A DNA stretch of 64,000 nucleotides. Source: Avichristensenella sp031550535. Lineage in GTDB: Bacteria; Bacillota; Clostridia; Christensenellales; Aristaeellaceae. Made by a program: the position numbers and the translations under genes. Below, one piece after another: positions 26,923 through 33,617 of the stretch. Location of the stretch: contig JAVBOM010000017.1 of the NCBI GenBank assembly GCA_031550535.1, positions 56,239 through 120,238 on the forward strand, read 5' to 3'. Numbering within the stretch: position 1 is the stretch's first letter; each line of letters starts with the position of its first letter. Under the pieces are notes generated by a model that made no database searches, was not told where the DNA came from, and saw nothing but the letters and a program-made list of their open reading frames with translations.

Positions 26923-27735
26923 ATGAACACGAAACGTATTCTTGCGGCGATAACCCTGACGGCGGCGTTGACCGCTTCCGCCTGTGCCCTCGCCGATTCC
27001 CGGCCCGCGATTGTGGGGGGAAACACCGCGCCCGACACGGGGACGAGCGGCGCTTTCGCGCCCATCAGCGAGGTGAGTCCGTGGGCACAGCAGGCGGGCC
27101 AGTATGGCTTTGGCGCGCCGGGAGAGGTTATCTTTGTCGATGGGACAACATCCGGCCAGTGCACTACGCCGAACTGCGTCACGCCAAATTGCGATTCGAC
27201 CGGCTGCATGACTTCGCGCTCCACCGGCGCGTACTCCGGTACATCGACTTGCCCGTATGGCGGAACAGGGAGTTGCAGCGGCACGTCGTGCCCGACATCG
27301 GGCACAACATACCCGGCATTTAGCGCATACGGGACGCCATCCGGCTCGTCCTGCGGGACCTCCGGCACATCGTCGTGGCTGCCGTCCGGCACGTCCTGCG
27401 GGACGTCCGGCACGTCGTCGTGGCTGCCGTCCGGCTCGTCCTGCGGGACGTCCGGCACGTCGTCCTGGTTGCCGTCCAGTTCGTCCTGCGGGACCTCCGG
27501 CACATCGTCCTGGTTGCCGTCCGGCTCGTCCTGCGGGACCTCCGGATATTCCTGGACCTCCGGTTCCCAAAGCAGCCCGTCCAGCTCATCCTGCCCGCGG
27601 ACCGCATCCAGCACAGCGCAGCAGCCCGGCTGCTCGTCCAGACCCTCGTCCTCCTCTTCGTCCTGCTCGTCCAGCCGGTTGATTTCCTACACCGGCGGAT
27701 TTGGGACCACGACGGGGAATTGGGTGTCCCGGTAA
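26923..27735 (+). CDS. Exported Cys/Ser/Gly-rich tandem-repeat protein
   Basis: A 270-residue protein of unknown function. The start has GGGAGGTG nine bases upstream and a signal peptide ending near SACALADS. The mature part is low in complexity: an N-terminal acidic linker, a Cys-Thr-rich stretch (CTTPNCVTPNCDSTGC), then 4.7 copies of a 15-residue unit (G-S-S-C-G-T-S-G-T-S-S-W-L-P-S) from about residue 141, and a Ser/Cys-rich tail ending in SYTGGFGTTTGNWVSR. One cysteine and one tryptophan recur per unit, which suggests a disulfide-linked wall or spore-like surface protein; this is inference. The opposite strand is also open across the repeats, but only the plus strand has start signals. Confidence 0.65.
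   Translation: MNTKRILAAITLTAALTASACALADSRPAIVGGNTAPDTGTSGAFAPISEVSPWAQQAGQYGFGAPGEVIFVDGTTSGQCTTPNCVTPNCDSTGCMTSRSTGAYSGTSTCPYGGTGSCSGTSCPTSGTTYPAFSAYGTPSGSSCGTSGTSSWLPSGTSCGTSGTSSWLPSGSSCGTSGTSSWLPSSSSCGTSGTSSWLPSGSSCGTSGYSWTSGSQSSPSSSSCPRTASSTAQQPGCSSRPSSSSSSCSSSRLISYTGGFGTTTGNWVSR
27343..27552 (+). repeat. 45-bp tandem repeat, 4.7 copies, in frame
   Basis: Copies begin at 27343, 27388, 27433, 27478 and 27523 (last one partial). Differences between copies are mostly silent (ACC/ACG, TCG/TCC), and the third base of TGG is never changed. This points to selection on the plus-strand reading. Confidence 0.9.
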
Positions 27736-27820
27736 GCGATCGGCGAAGGCAAAAACCCCTGACGAACCCCTTGCCTGCATTGACGGCCCGGAGTTTACGG
27801 TTCTGTGCCGCCATCAGAAA

Positions 27821-27862
27821 AGCAAAAGGGCTGCGGAAGCGATTCCGCAGCCCTTTTTTGCT
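27821..27862. terminator. Bidirectional intrinsic terminator
   Basis: A perfect 15-bp stem, AAAAGGGCTGCGGAA / TTCCGCAGCCCTTTT, with a 4-base loop and T-runs on both strands. It separates the converging Cys/Ser-rich gene and the ABC permease gene. Confidence 0.9.
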
Positions 27863-27885
27863 CATAAATGCTCTTCGGGCGCGCA

Positions 27886-28620
27886 TCACGCGTCCTTCAG
27901 CGTCGCCCGCCGCGCGAGCAGGTACGACAGCCCGGTCAAAAGCACGCCGATGCCCGTGAAGCAGGCGATGGTGCGCGCGGGGTAGTATGCGACGCCGAGC
28001 CGTGTCTCCTGGATGCCGAGAATCCACATGACCGCCTTGATGAGGCTCGTAAAGACGCGGAATGTCGGGTAGATCGACTCGAATATTGGCAGGACGACGA
28101 ACAGCACCAGCGGCACGCCCACGGAGACCAATACTTTTGCCAGCTTGTTCATCCGATAGTACAGCGATGAGATGAAGAAGCCGCAGCACAGCGCCATGAA
28201 GTTGAACGCCATGCTCCACAGAATGCTGAGCAAGCCCGTGCTGTCATAAATCCCCGCGAAAATGGAGGAGTAGCCCAAGCTGGACCGGAAAATCAGGGGG
28301 AAGATCGAGTCGATGAGCGCCATCGCCGCGGCGAAGCATGCGGCGCTCAGCGCGAAGCTGACCACGAGCGTCCGGCGGGAGAGGCCGTTCTGTACGTATA
28401 GCCGGAGCGGCGGCTTGAACGAGTTCAACCCCATCACGAGCAGAAAGATGGTGGTGGTCGTTTCCGTACCGGACATGGTAAAGTTCACGCTTGTGCCCCG
28501 AAAAATCAAAAACTGGGCGATCAGCGACAGCAAAAAGAGGCTGACAATAACCAGATAGAAAACACCCGCCCGGATCACGAATTCGTGCAGTTGATACCGC
28601 ATGGATTGCTTGATTTTCAT
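27886..28620 (-). CDS. ABC transporter membrane subunit
   Basis: A 244-residue membrane protein with six hydrophobic helices and no signal peptide, an ABC-2-like export permease partner of the adjacent ATPase. The sequence shows no catalytic motif. It is the third gene of a GntR-ATPase-permease operon, starting 13 bases after the ATPase stop with AAGGGGGA upstream. Such three-gene sets (YtrABC-like) usually respond to cell-wall antibiotics and export or protect against them. Confidence 0.8.
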   Translation of the reverse strand: MKIKQSMRYQLHEFVIRAGVFYLVIVSLFLLSLIAQFLIFRGTSVNFTMSGTETTTTIFLLVMGLNSFKPPLRLYVQNGLSRRTLVVSFALSAACFAAAMALIDSIFPLIFRSSLGYSSIFAGIYDSTGLLSILWSMAFNFMALCCGFFISSLYYRMNKLAKVLVSVGVPLVLFVVLPIFESIYPTFRVFTSLIKAVMWILGIQETRLGVAYYPARTIACFTGIGVLLTGLSYLLARRATLKDA

Positions 28621-28633
28621 GTCGCGTTCCCCC

Positions 28634-29488
28634 TTAGTGGTTGGTAAGCTGGATGAACAGCTTCTGCAGGTCTAGCTTTGTGATCTCCAGCGTGGGCGGC
28701 AGGCTTTCCCTGTCCGCCGCGCCTAGCAGGTACGCGGTTTTCAGCCCGCCCAGCGCGTCCTGGCCGATGACCTCCCGGCCCTTTATGAACGCGTCCACCG
28801 CGGCGGCGGGTCCGGAAACGGTGAACCCGGACGCGAGCAGCGTTTCGCAGGACTCCTGGCGGATCACGCGCCCCTCCTTGATGATAATCACCTCTTCAAT
28901 GAGCGAGGATACCTCCTCAATGAGGTGGGTGGAGATGACGATGGTCCGGGGCAGTTCCGCGTAGTTTTCCAGGATGACCCTGTACAGCAGTTCCCGGTGG
29001 TTCGCGTCCAGGCCGAGCACCGGCTCGTCCAGCAGCAGGAACGGAATGGACAGGGACAGCGCGGTGATGATCTTATAGATGGAGCTGTAGCCCGTGGAGA
29101 GCTGCTTCAGCTTCTTTTTGGGGTTCAGGCCGAACGCGTCGCACAGCTTCATCGCGTAGTCCATCCGGAGCGCGCCATCGTAAAACTGGTTCGTCCACTT
29201 GAGCACCTCACTCACGCGCATGCTCTCCGGGTAGTAGCTCTTTTCGCTCATCATGTAGACGTTCGCCTGCGCCCGGTCGTTTTCCAGGGCGGGGTGGCCG
29301 CAGATGCTGATCTCGCCGGCATCGGGGAAGAGGCGGTTGTTGATCATGTTGAGCAGCGTGGTCTTGCCCGCGCCGTTGCGGCCGAGCAGCCCGTAGATGC
29401 GCTCCTCCTCAAGCGTCAGCGTCACGCTGTTCACCGCGATCACGTCGCCGAACTTTTTCGTCACGCCGCGTACCTCGATCTTGTTCAT
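28634..29488 (-). CDS. ABC transporter ATP-binding protein
   Basis: A 284-residue ATPase. Walker A is GRNGAGKTT (36-44), Walker B is FLLLDEPVLGLD, and the H-loop is VISTHL. The signature motif is degenerate, LSTGYSS in place of LSGGQ, as is common in YtrB/EcsA-like proteins. A C-terminal ~60-residue extension follows the nucleotide-binding domain. Its ATG overlaps the GntR stop codon (ATGA). It powers the adjoining permease. Confidence 0.92.
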   Translation of the reverse strand: MNKIEVRGVTKKFGDVIAVNSVTLTLEEERIYGLLGRNGAGKTTLLNMINNRLFPDAGEISICGHPALENDRAQANVYMMSEKSYYPESMRVSEVLKWTNQFYDGALRMDYAMKLCDAFGLNPKKKLKQLSTGYSSIYKIITALSLSIPFLLLDEPVLGLDANHRELLYRVILENYAELPRTIVISTHLIEEVSSLIEEVIIIKEGRVIRQESCETLLASGFTVSGPAAAVDAFIKGREVIGQDALGGLKTAYLLGAADRESLPPTLEITKLDLQKLFIQLTNH

Positions 29489-29865
29489 GCGTCAAATCCT
29501 CCTTTGTCAATGAAAGCGTGGAGATCCTCGCGCGTGATCCCCAGCTTTTTCGCTTCCTCCAGCATGCTGGCGATATAAACCTCGTAAAACGCGTCCCGAC
29601 GCTTTTCCCGGATGCGCTCCACAGCGCCCTCCTGCACAAACATGCCGACCCCGCGCTTTTTGTATAGGATGTCCTGCTCCACCAATAAATTCATCCCCTT
29701 CAGCACCGTCGCCGGGTTGATTTTGTACTGGGCGGAAACCTCCGTCGTGGAGGGCACCTGTGTCTCCTCCGGGAACGCGCCCACAAAGACGGCGTCCGTA
29801 AGCGACTCCGCGATCTGTACGAAGATCGGCTTCTCGCTGTGGAAATCTAGCTGCAAGCGGCTCAC
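29485..29865 (-). CDS. GntR-family regulator, YtrA subfamily
   Basis: A 126-residue repressor made of the GntR winged helix (residues ~10-75: FVQIAESLTDAVFVGAF ... VSAQYKINPATVLKGMNLLV ... GVGMFV) and a short helical tail in place of a ligand domain, which is the YtrA layout. The start is GTG. It is first in the operon with the ABC pair and probably represses it from the site around 29862-29905, where the promoter lies. Confidence 0.9.
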   Translation of the reverse strand: MSRLQLDFHSEKPIFVQIAESLTDAVFVGAFPEETQVPSTTEVSAQYKINPATVLKGMNLLVEQDILYKKRGVGMFVQEGAVERIREKRRDAFYEVYIASMLEEAKKLGITREDLHAFIDKGGFDA

Positions 29866-29900
29866 CTCACTTGTTAAGCGGTTAATTACTTATGTAGCGA

Positions 29901-29929
29901 AGTATAAAGTGAGAAGAAGCGTTTGTCAA
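29901..29929 (-). promoter_or_regulatory. Promoter of the GntR-ABC operon
   Basis: Minus strand TTGACA, 17 bases, TATACT: a near-consensus vegetative promoter, about 36 bases before the GTG. TTAACCGCTTAA between the -10 and the start could be the repressor site. Confidence 0.85.
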
Positions 29930-29972
29930 GTGCTTTTTTGTGATTCTCATAATTTTCTTTTGCGTGGCCGTA

Positions 29973-29981
29973 TGGTATGAT
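29973..29981 (+). promoter_or_regulatory. Extended -10 promoter for the lactate racemase family gene
   Basis: TGG before TATGAT, with a weak -35. The leader transcribed from it would begin almost exactly at dispersed element copy 5. Confidence 0.45.
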
Positions 29982-29986
29982 GTACA

Positions 29987-30047
29987 GGCAAGGATTCCTT
30001 GCGGAATCCTTACATGGCGCCCGATTTTTTTAATCAGCGCCGCCGCC
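29987..30047 (+). repeat. Two-hairpin dispersed element, copy 5 (5' leader)
   Basis: GGCAAGGATTCC-TTGC-GGAATCC, then TACATGGCGCCCGATTTTTT and TAATCAGCGCCGCC. It fills the space between the putative promoter and the ribosome site of the downstream gene. Confidence 0.85.
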
Positions 30048-30086
30048 ATAAAACCGCATACATGTGCTGAAAGAGAGGGCCCACCC

Positions 30087-31352
30087 ATGCACGATATCGA
30101 GATTCCTTACGGCAAAGGCTTCCTGCGGCTCACGGTCCCGGAAAGTCGCCTGGCCGGGGTATTGACGCCGGAGCATGAAGGGAGTGCGGCGGACGAGGCC
30201 GCACTGGTGCGTACCGCGCTGGAAGCACCGGTCGCGTCGCCGCACCTTGCGGAGCTGTCGCGCGGCAAGGCGCGCGTGCTCGTCATCACCAGCGACCACA
30301 CGCGCCCCATGCCCAGCCGCGTCACGCTGCCGCCGCTGCTGGACGAGATCCGCGCGGGCAGCCCGGGCGCGGAGATTCGCGTCCTGGTCGCGACCGGCAC
30401 GCACCGGCCGATGACGGACACGGAGATGCGCGCCCGCTTTGGCGATGATTTTGTGGCGCGGGAGACGATCATCAACCACCGCTGCGCCGAGGACCCGATG
30501 GTGTTCAAGGGCACGCTTCCCTCGGGCGGGGAGCTGTGGCTGAACGCGCTGGTGGACTGGGCGGACCTGATCGTGTCGGAGGGCTTCATCGAGCCGCACT
30601 TCTTTGCGGGCTTTTCCGGCGGGCGAAAGAGCGTTCTGCCCGGCATCGCGGCGCGCAAAACTGTGCTGTATAACCACAACGCCGCGTTCCTGCAAAGCCC
30701 CCATGCCGTGCAGGGGACGCTCGACGGGAACCCGCTGCACCGGGATATGCTGTTCGCGGCCGGGGCTGTGAAGCTCGCGTTCATCCTTAATGTCGTGCTG
30801 GACGGTGACAAGCGGATCGCGGCCGCCTTTGCCGGGGACCCGGAAGCGGCGCACGCGGCCGGGTGCGAGGCGTGCATGGCGCGAACGCGCGTCCGGCGCG
30901 TGGAGGCGGACATCGCCGTCACGTCCAACGGCGGCTACCCGCTGGATCAGAACGTGTACCAGTCCGTCAAGGGCATGACCGCAGGCGAGGCGTGCGTCCG
31001 GCCGGGCGGCGTGATCATCCTGTGCGCGGCGCTCGGCGATGGCGCGGGCGGGGAGGCGTTTTACCGCTGGCTCGCGGACGCGGAGAGCCCCGAGGCGCTC
31101 GCGGGGGCCATCGCGCGTGTCCCGGCGGAAGAAACGACCGAGGACCAGTGGGAGGCGCAGATTCTGGCCCGCGTGCTGCTGAGAGCCACGGTCATCTTCG
31201 TGACCGGGGAGGAAAACCGCGCGCTGATCGAGGCCATGCACATGACCTGGGCCGGGGACCTGGAAATGGCGATGCGGATGACGGAAGGGATTGTGGGGGA
31301 AGACGCGCGCGTCGCCGTGATTCCGGATGGGGTCGGCGTAGTTGTGCGGTGA
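30087..31352 (+). CDS. larA: Lactate racemase family protein (LarA-like)
   Basis: A 421-residue LarA homologue. LarA racemises lactate or other 2-hydroxy acids using a nickel-pincer nucleotide. Family motifs are SDHTRP (69-74), GTHRP (104-108), EPHFFAGFSGGRKSVLPG with the lysine that carries the cofactor, and the nickel histidine in VLYNHNA. The maturation genes larB, larC and larE are not in the window, so the cofactor must come from elsewhere if the enzyme is active. Many LarA homologues act on other substrates (malate, phenyllactate, sugar acids). GAGAGGG precedes the ATG. It is followed after seven bases by the UROD fragment. Confidence 0.87.
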   Translation: MHDIEIPYGKGFLRLTVPESRLAGVLTPEHEGSAADEAALVRTALEAPVASPHLAELSRGKARVLVITSDHTRPMPSRVTLPPLLDEIRAGSPGAEIRVLVATGTHRPMTDTEMRARFGDDFVARETIINHRCAEDPMVFKGTLPSGGELWLNALVDWADLIVSEGFIEPHFFAGFSGGRKSVLPGIAARKTVLYNHNAAFLQSPHAVQGTLDGNPLHRDMLFAAGAVKLAFILNVVLDGDKRIAAAFAGDPEAAHAAGCEACMARTRVRRVEADIAVTSNGGYPLDQNVYQSVKGMTAGEACVRPGGVIILCAALGDGAGGEAFYRWLADAESPEALAGAIARVPAEETTEDQWEAQILARVLLRATVIFVTGEENRALIEAMHMTWAGDLEMAMRMTEGIVGEDARVAVIPDGVGVVVR

Positions 31353-31359
31353 AAGATTA

Positions 31360-31596
31360 ATGAAAGCGGATCGGCACATGACCGTTCGGGAACGCTTCCG
31401 GCGCGCACTGTGTTTTGAGCCGGTGGACCGGCTGCCCATGATGGCGCGCGACGGCTTCATCGCGTCCGTGGACCACCAGACGTCGCCGAACGTGACGCTG
31501 GACCAATACAGGGGCTACCTGGCGCTCTACCGCGAGTACGCGGAGCGCGCGGCGCAGCTTTGGGAAGCGCCGCTTGGAAAGGATGGGGGAGCATGA
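31360..31596 (+). pseudogene. Truncated UROD-family methyltransferase fragment
   Basis: A 78-residue open frame. It begins with the unmistakable N-terminal UROD signature (TVRERFRRALCFEPVDRLPMM) but then passes straight to DHQTSPNVTLDQYRGYLALYREYAERAAQ, which looks like a helical tail, and stops. Normal members have about 340-380 residues, so most of the barrel is absent. Its stop overlaps the ATG of the next UROD gene (ATGA). It could be an internally deleted copy that still serves as a translated leader for the intact gene. Confidence 0.5.
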
Positions 31597-32720
31597 ACCA
31601 TCGGGAGCGCGTGCGCGCGGTGTTGCATGGCGGGGCGGTCGACCGGATGCCGCTCGTCAGCTTTGGCTACTGGAAGGAGACGCTTGACAAGTGGGCGGAG
31701 GAGGGGCACATCCGGCGGGAGGATGCGGAAGACTACGCCCGCGCGGCCGACAATGGCCCGGGCGACCGCCGCGTGATGGATCAGCTTGGCTTTGACTTCA
31801 ACTGGGGCGGGACAATTGGCGGCAGGATGGAGCTGTTCCCGCCGTTTGAGGAGGTCGTGTTGCAAACGGAGCCGGACGGCAGCGAGGTGTACCGCGACGC
31901 GATGGGGCACATCCAGAAGCGCACGCCCGGCATCGTCAGCATTCCGGCGGAGATCGGCACGCTGCTGACGGACCGCGCGGCGTGGGAAGCGGAATACCTG
32001 CCGCGCCTCGCGGACAGCGCGGACCGTGTCGACGCGGAGCGCATCCGGGCACTGGCGGAGGTGTGCGCCGCGCGCGAACTGCCGGTGGCGGTCTACGCGG
32101 GCAGCCTGTTTGGCAAGGTGCGCGACATGCTCGGGGTCGTCGGCCTGAGCTACATGATGGCGGACGACGAGGATCTGTTCCGCGAGATTGTGGACACCTG
32201 CGCAAACCTGGCCTACGCGGTGCTGGAAAGGGTGCTCGCGCTCGGCATGGCGTTTGATTACGGTCATTTCTGGGAGGACATCTGCTACAAGAACGGCCCG
32301 CTCGTCAGCCCGGATGTTTTCCGCGAGCTGGTGGGGCCGCACTACAAGCGGATCACATCGCTGCTGCTCGCGCACGGGATCGACATTGTGTCCCTAGACT
32401 GCGACGGGAAGATCGACAAGCTCGTGCCCATCTGGCTGGAGAACGGCGTGAACACGATGTTCCCCATCGAGGTGGGCACGTGGAACGCCTCCATCGCGCC
32501 GTGGCGCGCGCAGTACGGCGGGGCGCTGCGCGGCGTCGGCGGCATGGATAAGCGCGTGTTCGCCCAGGACCGGGCGGCGGTGGACGCGGAAATCGAGCGG
32601 CTGAAGCCGCTGGTCGCGCTGGGCGGGTACATCCCGTGCCCGGACCACCGCATCGTGCCGGACGCGGAGTTCGCGCTGGTGGGGTATTACTGCGAGCGGT
32701 ACAGGAAGGCGTTTGGGTGA
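31593..32720 (+). CDS. UROD-family (MtaA/CmuA-like) methyltransferase
   Basis: A 375-residue protein of the uroporphyrinogen decarboxylase superfamily. The start MNHRERVRAVLHGGAVDRMPLVSFGYW and the closing GGYIPCPDHRIVPDAEF are diagnostic of the corrinoid-dependent methyltransferase branch rather than true HemE. The zinc-site HxC of MtaA/MtbA is not present; the equivalent place reads SLDCDG. It may transfer a methyl group between a corrinoid protein and an unknown acceptor or donor. It is translationally coupled to the fragment before it and belongs with the corrinoid genes 0.3-6 kb downstream. Confidence 0.82.
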   Translation: MNHRERVRAVLHGGAVDRMPLVSFGYWKETLDKWAEEGHIRREDAEDYARAADNGPGDRRVMDQLGFDFNWGGTIGGRMELFPPFEEVVLQTEPDGSEVYRDAMGHIQKRTPGIVSIPAEIGTLLTDRAAWEAEYLPRLADSADRVDAERIRALAEVCAARELPVAVYAGSLFGKVRDMLGVVGLSYMMADDEDLFREIVDTCANLAYAVLERVLALGMAFDYGHFWEDICYKNGPLVSPDVFRELVGPHYKRITSLLLAHGIDIVSLDCDGKIDKLVPIWLENGVNTMFPIEVGTWNASIAPWRAQYGGALRGVGGMDKRVFAQDRAAVDAEIERLKPLVALGGYIPCPDHRIVPDAEFALVGYYCERYRKAFG

Positions 32721-32757
32721 GGGAGGGCGGCTAGATCCCGGATCTTGCGGTTGATGT

Positions 32758-32976
32758 ATCCCGGGTTGCGTGGGGTGAACCGCATGGCGCGACGGCCATT
32801 GATGCGGGCAAGCGCGTTTTCCCCACGCGAGCGGGGATGACCGCGTGGTATGGTGATGAGTGCTGGATGCCCGGAATACGGGCCGATATCCCCGCGTCCG
32901 CGGGGGTGAACCGGAGGGCGTAGTCCATTGGATATTTGAAATGCCATTGCCCTCCCCGTGCGCGCGGAGGTCAGCG
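32758..32976. CRISPR. Decayed type I-E-like CRISPR array remnant
   Basis: Three to four degenerate copies of a type I-E repeat. The best are 32816-32843 (GTTTTCCCCACGCGAGCGGGG + ATGACCG) and 32886-32913 (ATATCCCCGCGTCCGCGGGGG + TGAACCG). A partial copy ends at 32782 (GTGGGGTGAACCG), and a worn copy ends near 32976. Spacing of repeat ends is 61, 70 and 63 bases; 61 is the normal I-E period. A minus-strand frame across it reads HPRSRGEN and HPRGRGD, the well-known false translation of I-E repeats. No cas gene is in the window. Confidence 0.6.
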
Positions 32977-33053
32977 GCGTTTCTACATATCACAGAACCC
33001 AGCGAACCGAAAAAAGCAATGACGCATGGCCAGCAACCCTTGCGCTTCGCCTC

Positions 33054-33617
33054 TCACCCCAGCAAATAGCACCCCGTATACGTGATGGTGCCCCGGCCAT
33101 ACGTGTATGCCAGCCCGTTCTTCTCGCACACGTCGGTGACGAGCAGGCCGTACGCCTCCATGGACGAGAGCGTCTCGCGCGGGTGACGGCACGGCGCTTC
33201 GGGGTACGTGCAGTCGTCGCAGAGGCGGCAGCCGCCCGCGCCGAGCGCCAGCAGATCGGGGTATTCGGCCCAAAGCGCGTCGCGCAGCGCGAGGAACTGC
33301 GCCTTATGCGCTTCGCCGCACGCCTGCATGCCCTCGTAGTCAAAATCGTCCTCCAGCGCGCGCGTCGTCTGCACGAGGATGCCCGTGCGGTAGCGCCGCA
33401 TGGCGGCGGCGTTCTCCGCAAGCGGGCCGCAGCCGGGCGGGCAGGTCCAGCAGCGGCCGTACAGCCCGCACCGGTCCGCCGCGCACATGTCGCGCACTGC
33501 GTCCAGCGGCTCCAGGGTCGCCGCGTCTAGCGCCGCCGCGTGCGAAAAACCCGCCGCAAGCGCCATCGCTATAGCGCGCTCTAAACTTCTCTGATCCACA
33601 ATCGCCATCGCGCTCAT
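33054..33617 (-). CDS. DUF2284 metal-binding protein
   Basis: A 187-residue cysteine-rich protein of the DUF2284 family. Two metal or Fe-S sites are visible: CGLYGRCWTCPPGCG near residues 50-64 and CRLCDDCTYPEAPCRHP near 130-146. Family members occur beside corrinoid methyltransferase and activator genes and are thought to bind an iron-sulfur cluster; the precise role is unknown. The ATG at 33617 overlaps the upstream stop (ATGA); an ATG nine bases later is better spaced from GGAGG. It is the last gene of a corrinoid operon. Confidence 0.85.
   Translation of the reverse strand: MSAMAIVDQRSLERAIAMALAAGFSHAAALDAATLEPLDAVRDMCAADRCGLYGRCWTCPPGCGPLAENAAAMRRYRTGILVQTTRALEDDFDYEGMQACGEAHKAQFLALRDALWAEYPDLLALGAGGCRLCDDCTYPEAPCRHPRETLSSMEAYGLLVTDVCEKNGLAYTYGRGTITYTGCYLLG

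Noticed and set aside
26898..27614. Acidic minus-strand frame over the Cys/Ser-rich gene, as a gene
   Set aside because: No ribosome site or signal; explained by the frame-neutral 45-bp repeat. Kept only as a low-interest observation.
32687..32947. An 86-codon minus-strand frame with HPRSRGEN
   Set aside because: This is the known false translation of type I-E CRISPR repeats, so it was used as evidence for the array and not as a gene.
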